A program made the translations under genes and the position numbers. The notes under the pieces are model-generated. The model was given only the letters and a program-made list of their open reading frames with translations, did not search any database and was not told where the DNA came from. Below, one piece after another: positions 11,801-23,400 of a stretch of 60,000 bases of DNA (positions within the stretch are counted from its first letter, which is position 1; every line of letters starts with the position of its first letter). Origin of the DNA: Polytrichum commune (taxonomy: Eukaryota > Streptophyta > Polytrichopsida > Polytrichales > Polytrichaceae); NCBI GenBank assembly GCA_950295325.1, contig OX485804.1, positions 14,820,001 through 14,880,000 of the forward strand, written 5' to 3'.

Positions 11801-14800
11801 CTTTTCAAGCCAGTTAGCTCCTGGAAAGGATTCAAATAATACATGGAAAATTTAAAAATCCTAGAGGTGCGTGCATACATAATATGTGGATACAATCTTT
11901 CTACATCATACTTTGCTCCTGCCAGGTTCGCGAGCATCTAATATGAAGTTATTTTGGGTGGTAACATAGGTTGTTCATTCTGTCATTATTTTTCTGTGGG
12001 GCTCTTAACCCTCATCAACCCTTTGCATAATGTTCAGTTGGTTTTTTCTACTACTTCGGCAAGTGCGTTCATCGCAGCATAGTTTATGGAGATCAACCTC
12101 GCAATAGGTATGGAAACCTCCAATAATGTTCAATCTGGTATATGTATCGTCATGAATCTGTTCAATGTTCACACACACACTCTTGGTATTGTAGCGTAAT
12201 ACAGCAAAAGGATGATGTATGGGTAATCTGAGGACATACCTCCTTGTTATCTATATCTTAAGGATAGTGATGAGTTATGTATGACATTCTAGAATCAATG
12301 AGGTATGCGTGTAAGACCTGTGTGGGTTCCATTTGGTCTTGAAAATCTGACTGTCTGGACTCCTCTCGTTCTATACATAGACGTACGTGAACACTATCAA
12401 AGTATTGCTTGCCTTTGTGTTCGTTCCTGTTTTTCCAGGGTTTTTTTCTATACTGAACTATCAAGTTCTATGTGATCTATGGGCAGGTTCGACTTGTATT
12501 TACCACCTGATGGAGACAAAGCAAAGCCTGCAGTTATATTTGTGACAGGTGGAGCTTGGATTATTGGGTAAGATTCATACTCATCTTGAAGTTATGGGTT
12601 TCATTTTAATGTGCCACCTTATCTTGTAGAGCTTTCATTGATTGTTGCCTGAAAATGTTGGGTGTATCTAACAGGTACAAGGCATGGGGTTCATTGTTAG
12701 CGCAGCAGCTTGTTGAACGTGACATAATTGTGGCATGCATTGATTACAGGTAATGTGGTAATACTTGATCGATAGGTAGAGATATCATTTTATGATATGA
12801 GTAACATGCAACCAGCCAGCGGCTGTTAGAAGTTCAGTTGGTCTGTCCTACCTACATGAAACATCTTTGTGGCATTTGCATGAGACTTTTATGGATCATT
12901 TGCAAGATTGAGGTTTCAAAATCCAAAATGAAGAGGATCATAGGTTCTTTGTTTAGTTACTGAAAGAAATATTTATGCATAATTTGTACATGGTCTGTGT
13001 CTCAATACATGTATTTTGCATTGCACTGGACTCTTCTTCTACAACAACCTAAAAGCAGTCCCTGAATATCTTTTTTCGGGCACTACATTTTGCAGAAACT
13101 TTCCTCAAGGTTGTGTAAGCGACATGGTGACCGATGTTTCTACTGGCATTGGATATGTATGTCAAAACATTGAAAGCTATGGTGGAGATCCAAGCATGTA
13201 AGTTGTAGGCCGTGGGATTTTCATGTCTTGTTAGGCTATGTAGTTTTCAGCTTCAGGAATTTCAGAAAGAGGTTTGTTATAAAGAATATTCCGGATCTGA
13301 TCCATCCATTGTTGATGTTTTAAATACTTTGCAGTAAACAAAGTACTATGGACACTCTATTAATTGTCTGGTTTTTTTTGAATGATACAGGATATATTTA
13401 GCAGGCCAATCTGCTGGCGCACACTTAGCAGCATGTGCTTTATTAATGCAAGCAAAGAAAGAGATTACAGATGGCCACACCAAACTTTCTTGGAGGTCAT
13501 CTGATATACAAGCTTATATGGCAATTTCAGGCGGGTGAGTTTATGACACATGGAAGGCAATTGTGCTATGTGAGGTTGAAGTTTGTGATACCACTGAAGA
13601 TGTGAAAAACTGAGGGTGAGCCTATATGTACATTTTTCCTTAGAGCGCCTCCAACAATCACTGTTACAATCACTCTTTCAAAATTCGGCTTTGTAGTTTC
13701 TTAGGAGTAAGGTTGCATACTCTTCCTATCCACAAAGCATTATCCAAATCTTTATTGCTCACCAGATTCTGCGAGAGTGGATATCCTCTAAAACCTTACC
13801 TACACTGGAAATGGAGTGACCAAGGACCTTATAGGGTTGTCTATCTCAATAATCAGTGGCCAATGACGATCAATGATATATATGGATTTTATTTGTGCAA
13901 TGAGCATGCGGCCTTGGCACAAAAACTTTGAAAGAGGATCATTTACAGAATTGTTTTACAGTGACCATAGGATTTGCTCTAAAGTAATCCATTTATGTCG
14001 TGAATGGATGCAATCACACTTGGCAGTTGTACCTTCAAAATGCTGATGCCTGGTTGTGTATTCATATGATAACTATATCCTGTGCTGTTGTTATATAGTT
14101 GTTAAGCATATTGCATGAAAATTCATGGTGTTCTGTACTGGTTGGATCTGGAGCAGGTACAACCTGGTGAAGCTTGTGGACCATTTTAATGAACGGGGAC
14201 TGTATAAATCCCTGTTTCTAAGGTATGGTGAATAAATTGGTTGAATCTGGTACATTTGTAATTGTCATTTTCTATTTGGACAAGTCACCTACTTTTCTTT
14301 AACATTTATTTCAAGTATGTGATTGTCAAGTCTACTTACAACAATCTTCTCAGTATTGAAACTCTTGGACTTCATAACAGATGAATGTTCTTTCCTTTTC
14401 TAAAACAATATTACAAGTATGTAGTATATAATCTTGTGAGGGATGAATATATTGCTTGTGTAACTGTTTTGTACATGTGTGTTGTGGCAGTGTGATGGAG
14501 GGAGAGGAGTCATTGCCGCTTTACTCTCCTGAATACATGGTCATGAGTCCATCATTCAAGGACGCTGTTCCCTTGCTGCCACCAATTACTTTATTTCATG
14601 GAATGGCTGATTATTCAATCCCACATGAAGCCAGGTATTATAGAGGAACAGAAATATTATTCAATGGTTGGACGCCACTTTGAGTTCTCCTTGCTGCATC
14701 CATTTTTTTATTATGTGTTGCAAATGCTGGATATTTGGATATTCTGTTGTTGTGATAGGTCCCTGCTTCTTGGGTGTGTCTGTTCACTTTGTGTGATTTC

Positions 14801-15900
14801 GATCTCTTTCTAATTGCACTAATATCACTGAACTTGGCATGTCCAGTAAAAACTTTAAGGTGGCCCTGCAATTGGTAGGAGCAAAGGTTAACACCGTCTT
14901 TTACCCAGGCAAATCGCACACAGACTTATTCCTGCAGGTATGCGACTCTTATGTTACCACTGGCATGATGAGTGGTTTTGCTTCATCTTCAAGTCAATTC
15001 TATATGTTATCTTGAATTGAACATCATGACAATTAGAGGGAGGAACCTCCAAGATATTGCCATTTTTCCAAGGTGAATACCTTGAACGGTGTGGACAAGC
15101 TGGCCCGCACCTAACCTTCCCCAAGGTCAAGCCCCTAGATTCCCGACATGGTTGGTTGAAAATATCACGTTTACCCAGATACTCCCACTATGATTAAGAG
15201 GACCATAATGGTAGGGGGCACAGGAAATTGAAGTGCTAGGAGGGTCATCCATCTGAACACTATTGTAGCCTTAAGGCAGTTTAACCTCAGAATACCTAAG
15301 GGATTGAGTTAACTCCGTCCTCCAGTTCAACACCAAGAATCATGACTGGGTCTAATAAGTAGAGCAAATGAAGTGGGGAGGAAATTATGTTGTGGGGCAC
15401 AAAGGGAGTCAGACCCCTTTTTGAGATTCATTGTAGCCTGTAGTCCTCTCTATGAAGGTTACTACAATTTCATGGGGGTCTTGGGCAACCTTAAAAGTTT
15501 AGCAATTCTGTTTTCATATCAAGTCTTATATATTTTAATGATGTGTGATTGACATTACTAAAGATATTGAATTAGGTTAGCTACTGTTTACAATTGCTAG
15601 ATAAGCTGCAAGAGCTTATGTTAGTGATCAAGATTTCTTTTTAGTTTCTCTCAAATCTCAAGCTCTGGTACATCCAGTGGACAAGCTTGAAATATTGATA
15701 TATTAACTGGGATTATGTAATGATTTGTGTGCATGTAGGATCCCATGCGAGGAGGAAAAGATGAGTTATTGCATGATATACTAGAGATAATACACGAAAA
15801 CGATGAGGAAGCAAGACAAGATGATGCGATGGCTATGAAGCGTCGTCGATTGGTACCTGAAATTTTACTGCAACTTGCACGCCTGGTTAGCCCTTTCTGA
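8805..15900 (+). CDS. ICME: Isoprenylcysteine alpha-carbonyl methylesterase (ICME), 12 exons
   Basis: The enzyme hydrolyses the methyl ester on the C-terminal prenylated cysteine of CaaX proteins, opposing the isoprenylcysteine methyltransferase; plant relatives are ER/Golgi membrane proteins linked to abscisic acid signalling. I assembled exons 8805-9098, 10865-11040, 11606-11682, 12038-12107, 12487-12567, 12675-12749, 13096-13197, 13391-13534, 14157-14222, 14491-14634, 14847-14937 and 15739-15900. All junctions are GT-AG, phases agree, and the total is 1482 nt (493 aa plus stop). Hydrophobic segments lie around residues 145-192. The alpha/beta-hydrolase core shows the oxyanion motif GGAW (227-230), nucleophile elbow GQSAG with Ser299, Asp402 in GMADYSIP and His434 in GKSHTD. 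The C-terminus ARLVSPF matches plant ICMEs. Residues 1-100 are poorly conserved; ATG 8805 was chosen for its context (GTAATGGCG), but upstream in-frame ATGs exist. Confidence 0.93.
9190..10300 (+). repeat. Internal duplication in ICME intron 1
   Basis: A segment with GATTTG-TTT-CGGTGATGTTTGG occurs at about 9210 and 9313, and a diverged, longer version recurs at 10027-10290. The shared tail includes CAGCCAACAAGGTGTGTGAGAG-like sequence at 9506-9530 and 10232-10252. This makes two to three imperfect copies, the longest about 270 bp, inside the 1766-bp first intron. There is no coding capacity. Confidence 0.6.
13641..13981. mobile_element. MITE in ICME intron 8 (Tourist-like, copy 1)
   Basis: The 341-bp insertion has inverted ends: the left reads TAGAGCGCCTCCAACAATCA and the right, reverse-complemented, TAGAGCAAATCCTATGGTCA, followed by a shared CTGT. 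It lies entirely in the intron between exons 8 and 9. A related element with the same ends and similar interior motifs (GCAT-CTC-TCC-AT, ATATCCTCT) is at 58596-58928. It has no coding capacity. The flanking trinucleotides here are TTA and TAA, so a direct target duplication is not proven at this copy. Confidence 0.65.
14938..15738. other. ICME intron 11, probable TE-derived filler
   Basis: This is the longest intron apart from intron 1. Its middle (about 15040-15500) has CCAAGGTGAATACCTTG, a short palindrome, and a composition unlike the flanks. I suspect an old transposon fragment but found no termini. Confidence 0.3.
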
Positions 15901-18165
15901 ATGTAGGATTTGTGTGACGAGGGTTGTAGAAGAGTCATTGAGACTTTTCTGAGGTAGTTGGCATGAGAATGCAAAGTAGAGCTTATTCAACTTGGCGCTT
16001 GTTATCTGGACCAGAAGAGCCCTAAATTTGGGTACTAATTGTGTGTCAATCTCAGCTGACACGTGGCATCTGCCCTAGCATAGTGGCTACATAAGCTGGG
16101 TGTTGCCCACTTTACAATATGAATAGACAGCATATTCAGAACTTTAGAAGCACCGGCCAGACCTGCTAAGACAGTCTGTGCTGACGGGCCCTGACGGATG
16201 AGGAAATAGGAAGGGAATCAATGGATTAGAGGATTTGAAAATTCGAACAATTGGTAGGTTACATGGTATATAGGGGAATTCTAAAGTGAGGAAATTACAT
16301 AGATGGTTTCATGCAGTGATCACTGAGCTCTTTGCTAGATATTGCAAGGTTAGTGAGTTTACAGATTCAGTTCATATCACAGATGAAAACACGAATATGA
16401 TGCGTATCAGTTTTAGTCTCCTTCCTGTGGATCTTAACAGCAGTGGTCCATTTGAAGGATAGATATAGGTAGAAAGATGACGTCGAAAAGTGTTGGGAGC
16501 ACATTGCTTTTTAGGATAACAAGCAGTTGCCTGGAACTAGCATCAAAAAGCACAGAACACATTCATATTGCATACATTTACTAGTGATTTTTTCTGGATT
16601 TCTACATCCTTCACCTTGAAAGCTAGCTGGCAAAGTTTATGCCCATTTTCTAAACTGGTGCAACATCCTGTCTTTCGATTTGAATCTTGTATTGTATTTT
16701 TCTATGATACTTTGAGAAGATATGCAATTGAATAAAAAAGTAGAAAATAGTGAATGGGAAGTCTTAGTTTGGTCACTAGGATTGACTTGTGTGCATCACC
16801 ATTTACAAGATTTTCAAACCTAAAAGAAAGTAAGGGGGCCTAATTTGGCTACTTCATCAAAATTAGGGCTGGTCATCCTTTCTGACATAAACAATGCTCT
16901 GCGGGACTGGAAACCACTCGCAATCTCCAGGCAGGAAGAACAATCTAAGATCAAGGCTAAGGCCGATGAAATAAAACACAAACTTAGACAAATCACAAAT
17001 GAACCCTCACAGAAAGCCAAAACCGAAACCAATGGAAAAGAAAATCAAGCTAGGCAAGAAACAGACACGATGTGAAACAATAAAGGCCAAAAAACCAACA
17101 AAGTTAGACAACCACCCAAGGTTCCAAACGAAGAGACTTAGGCGCAAACCACAAGGTGGAAAATAGGAAAGGAAAAAACAAGAAACATTGAGAAGTCAAC
17201 GAGACCGAGGGCCATTCAAAGGGTCCAAACAAAGGGAGGCAAGCAAAGCAAAGGCTTGAAAATGAGAAAGAAGAAAAGAAGCAGCATAAGAATGAGAAGG
17301 GGGGGCAAAACTGAACTGAGAGAAACTAACATAGGACTAGGAGCAAAGCTAGAAATAAACAATAAGGAGGAGTCCCAGAAGCTAACCACTTGAATGGACA
17401 TGCAGAAAATAGACTAATGTAAGATAGAATTGGAGGAGATAGTTCGAGAAGACCGTCTAAACAGGGACTGGCAACCCAAACTGAGGGAATGGCGAGCGAT
17501 GGACAACTAGCAAAGAAAGGCCATGAAATGGACCATGTAGCCGGGAAATGGATGATGGAGGAAGATCACACAATAATTGCAAAATTCAAATATGGCATGA
17601 AGAAGTTTGAGATGGTGGAGAGGGAAATTAACGCCACAAAAAGAAAGCCGGTGGATATGGTAGTAAGATGGGGCCTTAACTTTGCGGCCACACGCATATT
17701 TGGCATAGTCAAACACTGGCCTGCAACATCAATGTTAGGTATTTAAAAAACCGAACAACAAAAGGAAGATCAACCTGTAATAGGGCGAAGGGCGGATGGT
17801 TAAGACGGCGCTCTACTGAAGATATATAGGTTCGGTAAACAAGTTTCACTATTGGATGTATAAAGGAGGGGCAAATAGGATTATCCGAGATACAAACTTG
17901 ATTATATATCGTACATCCCACAACCAGGGGCCCCAATTACTACGGCCTTGAACCTTAGACCGGTCATGTTCCTACTAGTCTTTTTCAAGATATTAAATAA
18001 ATGTATAACCTAGTATACAAAACTATGAAGGAAATTGTGTCAAGGGCATATTCATACACTCCTTTCACCTTCCAAATAAGTGTAAACGCGGGGTGATATG
18101 ATGTTGGGATGCGAACGTAATGCTCACGGCCATACTAGAAGATAGAAGGCACAAACGTAATTAGT
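15901..18165. other. Intergenic downstream of ICME, no gene recognised
   Basis: The first several hundred bases should contain the ICME 3' UTR, but no unambiguous AATAAA site close to the stop was identified. From 16830 to 17740 the plus strand is A-rich and holds open frames of 76 and 85 codons with Lys/Glu/Gln-rich products and no recognisable domain. I treat them as chance or as worn TE sequence. Confidence 0.45.
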
Positions 18166-20666
18166 TATTTTTCCTATTTATTGGTGCGCACATCTTTATG
18201 AGGAATGGCCGCAACACCATGGGCACAAGGGGGACCCGGAGTGACGCCCGAGAGTTGTGGCAACATAGGAGACTAGGAAACTACGGAAGTTGTGGCCCAC
18301 GGAGACTAGGAGTCATGAGGGTAAAGCCATGAGCTATGAGTAGCTTATGGAGTTCATATTTTAGAATGTTGAAGAACATCTCAATTGAAGGTATGAGCTA
18401 GGAGATATGGCAATTTGAGTGGGGCGTTTAGGGGTATGCCAAGGTTTGAACATGCATAACTTCCTTAATACTTGCCCAAATTGAGCAAGTGAGAGGTCCA
18501 TCAACATCTACGCAAATAATGGATGTTGACAAAGTGGTTGGTTGATAACATCAAAGATTATAAAGAGAAGTTATGATGGTTTGAAGATATTGGGGGCTTC
18601 ATGCCCCAACGGCTAAAGAAAAATGTCTACTAAGCCCCAACTCTTAGAAGACAGACAAAACATTACTTGATGGTGGGATAAGGGCCTTGCCCAAAGTCCT
18701 AAATGCTTATATGAGTGATGTGGTGTAGCCAACCAAACTCACCTAAGGCCGAACGACACGGCCTCCACGAGCATAGGCCCAACGTGGGGGCATAGTTGCT
18801 TAGTATAATTTGGGTTGTTGTAGTGTTGTTCCGGCAACGCGATGATCAATTGAAGATTGGACTTTCATGAATGGAAGTCCACATCTAATCATTGGCTACC
18901 AACTAAGGGAAAAGTCCCAAATGCAAGTGTATGAGGGTTGGTCATCCTCTTATGAGCTTGGAGGTCCAAGGTATTGGGAGCTAATCATATACATGGGTGG
19001 AATGTAAGGGCTAGTATCGCGCACCTCTTTATGAGGAGTGCCCGAAACACCATGGGCACAAAGGGAAACCCGGACTCACACCTGGGACTTGTGGCGCCGT
19101 TGGTGATAGGGCCCAAGTGATCCTAGTATGGGTGAGGGCCCCGGACATTGGGAACGCGTACCACTCATGGAGACTAAAAGTCACAAGGGTAAGGACATAA
19201 GCTATGGGTAGCTTACGACGTGCGGAATTATTGTAGAATGGTCAAGAACATTTCAATCGGAGGTGTCAGCTAGGAGATATGGCAATTTGAATGGGGCGAT
19301 CTCCCGGGACAACGCTCTGGTACAACAATGGCCTGGGAGTGGCTTGAGGGACTGCCAAGGTTTGAACAGGCATACCTTCGTGAATACTTGCCCGAATGGG
19401 GCAAGTAAGAAATCCATCAGTATCTACGTGAAACGTAAAGACAAATGTGAGCATCAAAGATCATAGTAAGAAGTTATACTGTTCCGAAGCTGTTGGGGGT
19501 TTCCAACCCAAACGGCCAAGGAAAAATGTCTTCTTGGCCTCAACTCTTGGTAGAGAGACAAGGTTCGTTGATAGTGGGATAAGAGCCTTGCCAAAAATCC
19601 TAGAGGCTTATATGGGTGAGGCAACGTGGTTGGCCGAACCCACCCGAGGCTGAACAGCACGGCCTACACATGTGTTGTCGTAACGTGGGGGCATAGTTGC
19701 CTAGTTGGGTTCAGGTTGTTGTAGTATTGCTCCGGCAATGCGATGATCACCTTAAGATTGAACTTCCATGGATGAAAGTCACATCTAATGATGGGTTACC
19801 GATTAAGTCCCAAATGCAAGATTAGGAGGGTTGGTCCCCCTCGTATGGACTAAGAGGTCCGCGGTATGGGGAGTTAACCATTTGCATGGCGGAATACGAA
19901 GGGTTAGCAATCCAGACCCTTACTAGAATTGAAAAATGATCAAGATAGTTAAGGGGAGCTAGCAAGGGTTGTGATAGTTAGTGGTCGTGACCCTCGCTAG
20001 GATTGACAAACTTTCAAGATAGTTAAGAAGCGGTTGTAGGGGTTGCGACAGTTTGTGCTCGTGATCCTTACTAGAATTAAGAAACCTTTAAGATTGTTAA
20101 GGGGTGGTAGCAAGGGTTGCAACATATGATGTCCAAATTTTAAAATTCTCAAGAACTCTCCAATCGGAGGTGTGAACTCAAAGATATGACAATTTGATTG
20201 GGCACACCCTAAGGAGAGCACCCTAGGACAACATAGACTTGAATGTAGCGCCTGAGACTGCTTAGGTTAAAACAACCAAAATTTTCTTAATACTTGCCTG
20301 AATGAGGCAAGTAAGGAGTCTATCAACATCTACATAAAGGATAAATGTCAATGGTGTTGCGTACCTTTCCATGAGGAGTACTTGAAACACCATGGGCAGA
20401 AGGGGGACCCCGGAGTGATACTTGGGACTTGTGACGCCATTGGTGAGAAGGCCCAAGGGATCTTAGTGTGGGTGAGGGCTCCGGGCATTGGGAACATCTC
20501 CCACCCACGGAGACTAAGTGTTACGAGGGTAAAACCATGAGCTATGAATAGCTCATGGTGTTCGGATTGTAGAATGCTCAAGAACACCTCAATCGGAGGG
20601 GTGAGCTAGGAGATATATATGGCAGTTTGAGTGGGGTGTTGTTCCAGAACAAAGCCCAAGGACAAC

Positions 20667-22424
20667 TGTAGTAGTAAAATTTTGTTTTGTTTGAGACAAT
20701 TAGAATTTGAGTGTGAATATGTTTTGATCTAAATTAGGATTCCAAAACATTGTAAGTGTGAATAGGCCATGGACTGCAGATTCCAAAAAAGTAAGATATG
20801 GAAGGCTATAGTCTGATGGCAAGGGTTGGAATGCCCTAGAGCTTCCCTCATGTATAAAGAGGGGGCAGGAAAATCTAAAAAGCAGTTATCTCTGGGAGAG
20901 AGATAGAACTCAACAGCGTGAGGACTGGATATTTTTTGGTGAAGTAAAGTCTATATATGTTGTGCATTGGTGTAGTGCATGGCCATTGTCTGATTTGTAT
21001 GTGCTATTGTATGTTAATTATTAAGTGAACAATTTCCAGGGAGTGTGTATTGGATTGTAGAGTTTTTGTATACCCACAATATGTTTTTACTGTGCATTGT
21101 GCATCAGTTTTATAAAGATAGACTATAGTCTTGATATTGGGATGAAAGACTGAATCAGATTATGTAGTCAGACTATATTCTTGGAATGTGTGCTTGAGAC
21201 TATTGCAGAGAGTGCTCGTGTGAGGGATTCATCTGTGTATGGGTTATTCCTACCTTGTAGTAGCCATCAAAGTCTATAGCCTGTTGAAATTGCTCACGTA
21301 TGATTGCTGGACTCTGCGAGCTTTCCAATTGATTCAGTCCTAGTTAAATCATGTTTATGGTGTTGTTATGAAGGATAGGATTATATTACATAACCAGGCC
21401 ATAATCTCATAATTTGTAAATGAACCCTCCTAAGGGAGATGTTAAGAACTAGGCCATTGTCTGTAACAATTTTGGACCATATTCTGCAGTAACAAGTGCA
21501 GACTGTAGCCCTTGCATCTACTTGCACATAGTTGAGAGATGATGAGATTCTTCCATCTGATTATTCTATGTTGAGGCTATAGTCTTTGCAATCAACAAAG
21601 GAATCTATCATGGTGATACGAAAGATGATTGTTTTGATCAATGAATGATAGAGTATTGGATCCAATGTCTTATTCAGAATGAAAAGCAATTTGTTTGGAA
21701 GTGAGATTGAGAGAGTAATAAAAGGAACTAATGACAAGAGGATGGTTTGGGAATTGAAAAGATTTGATGAATTACCTTGGATCTGGTTGTGATGAGAGTA
21801 AATCTAATTATACTTGGAGTATAAGACACTGGAAAGACAGTAGCCATGCTGGAAGATGAAAAGTCACTATGGAAAGGCTATAGCCTGTGAACAGTGAGAC
21901 GGAGAGTAGGCGAAGGGACAGTGCAACCCTGAACCCATCAGTTACTATGAAGACTATACAAGTAAGTCGTGCTATGGAATAAGACCAGTTGCGTTGTCAT
22001 CATGTAATTACTGGAGATATTGAACTGTGTAATGAAACTAAAGACTATGGCTCATGTCAAAGTGCCCTTGGCTTTGACAAGTAAGACTCTAATGCAACAT
22101 TGATGAAAGACTATGGCCTATGGCTGTGCCTATGATTGAGCACCGCACTTGATCCCATTAAAAGGAATCCACTGTCAGACTATTGCCTGGGAATTAGTGT
22201 GAGGTGAGAGACTGTCACATTTGCATGTACTGACATAGAGAGTTTTTAGAGTTTTTATCCCTTATCCATAAGATAATTATCAGTCCTAATCTAAAAGGAA
22301 GTGAAATAACTCTATGTTTCCCCTAATAAACTTTGTCCAAGACACCTAGATGTTGCACAAATCACCTTTTAAGTCTTCCCTGATTGTTTCCCTGGGTTTG
22401 TTTGTAATAAAAAAGCTAACTACA
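20667..22424. mobile_element. Solo LTR (1.76 kb) inserted in a repeat unit
   Basis: The insertion begins TGTAGTAG and ends CTACA, so the termini are TG...CA with a six-base inverted end (TGTAGT/ACTACA). It is flanked by the 5-bp direct repeat ACAAC at 20662-20666 and 22425-22429. Comparison with the uninterrupted unit at 19315-19335 shows host sequence resuming exactly after the duplication. A TATA-like GTATAAAGAGGG is near 20851. No retroelement genes or second LTR lie between, so a solo LTR left by LTR-LTR recombination is the simplest reading. Confidence 0.78.
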
Positions 22425-22960
22425 ACAACAGTGGTCTGGGAGTGGCTCCTGAGACTGCTAAGGTTAGAACTGGCATAACTTCATCAATCCCTATCCAAAT
22501 GGAATAAGTGAGGAGTCCATCGGCATGTAAGTATAGCATAAATGATAATGGAGTGGATTCTTACTAGAAGCAGTGACCTATGAGCCCAAAATGAGTGCTC
22601 ATATTTGTTTTATGTTTAGAATTCAATTAGAATTGCAATTGGAGTGTTATTGAAAAAATCAAAAGGATAAAAAGAGTGAGGCTTAGTGTGGATTTATGTT
22701 TAGGCCTTAAGCCATTTTGTGTGGTTAAGTAGAGGATTGGTAGAATTAGGGAGTGTTTGGATTAGGGGAGTAGTGTTTGATGAAGCAAGGGGAAGGGCCT
22801 TGGCTTAAATGTTTGAATTAGAACATGTTCTTGTTGGTTTAGGGGGTAAGGAGTTAGTAGATAGGATAAGGTCCTACTAAGTAGGAAAAGGTTAGAGAGG
22901 TCGTGGTGTGGGATGCCCTCTCTCATCGTCCTTCCTCCTCTTTCAGTCTCTCTCTCACAC

Positions 22961-22991
22961 ACGTGTGTGTGTGTGTGTGTATGTATGTGTG
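22961..22991. repeat. (TG)n microsatellite
   Basis: An ACACACGTGTGTGTGTG-type run grading into TATGTATGTG, inside the family S solo LTR. Confidence 0.85.
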
Positions 22992-23114
22992 GAGTAGTGG
23001 GGTGGAGAATGTAGTTGATTAGAGGGAGCTTAGAAGATGTAGTTGATTAAAGGGCACTTAGAATATTTAGTTGATTAAAGGGCACTTAGACAATTAGTTT
23101 GTTGAGCAGACAAT

Positions 23115-23400
23115 TGGTTTATTGAGCTGGGATTAACCCTGGACTGAACTAGTGTGGCAGCAGTTGGGATTAACCCTGGACCGAATTCAAGTGTGGAGCA
23201 GCTGGGATTAACCCTGGACTGAACCAGTGTGGAAGCAGTTGGGATTAACCCTGGACCGAACTAGTGTGGCAGCAACTGGAATTAACCTGGACCGAATTCA
23301 AGTGTGGAGCAGCTGGGATTAACCCTGGACTGAACTAGTGTGGCAGCATTTGGGATTAACCCTGGACCGAATTCAAGTGTGGAGCAGCTGGGATTAATTA
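23115..23400 (+). repeat. Minisatellite with GGGATTAACCCTGGAC core
   Basis: Seven or so copies of a core GGGATTAACCCTGGAC(T/C)GAA alternate with GTGTGGCAGCAGTT- or GTGTGGAGCAGCT-type spacers, giving a higher-order period of about 110 bp made of two half units. One copy is degraded (GGAATTAACCTGG). It lies inside the family S solo LTR 22579-23718. Confidence 0.85.

Noticed and set aside
16845-17746. Two plus-strand frames of 76 and 85 codons
   Set aside because: Lys/Glu/Gln-rich products without a domain, in A-rich sequence; more likely chance than genes.
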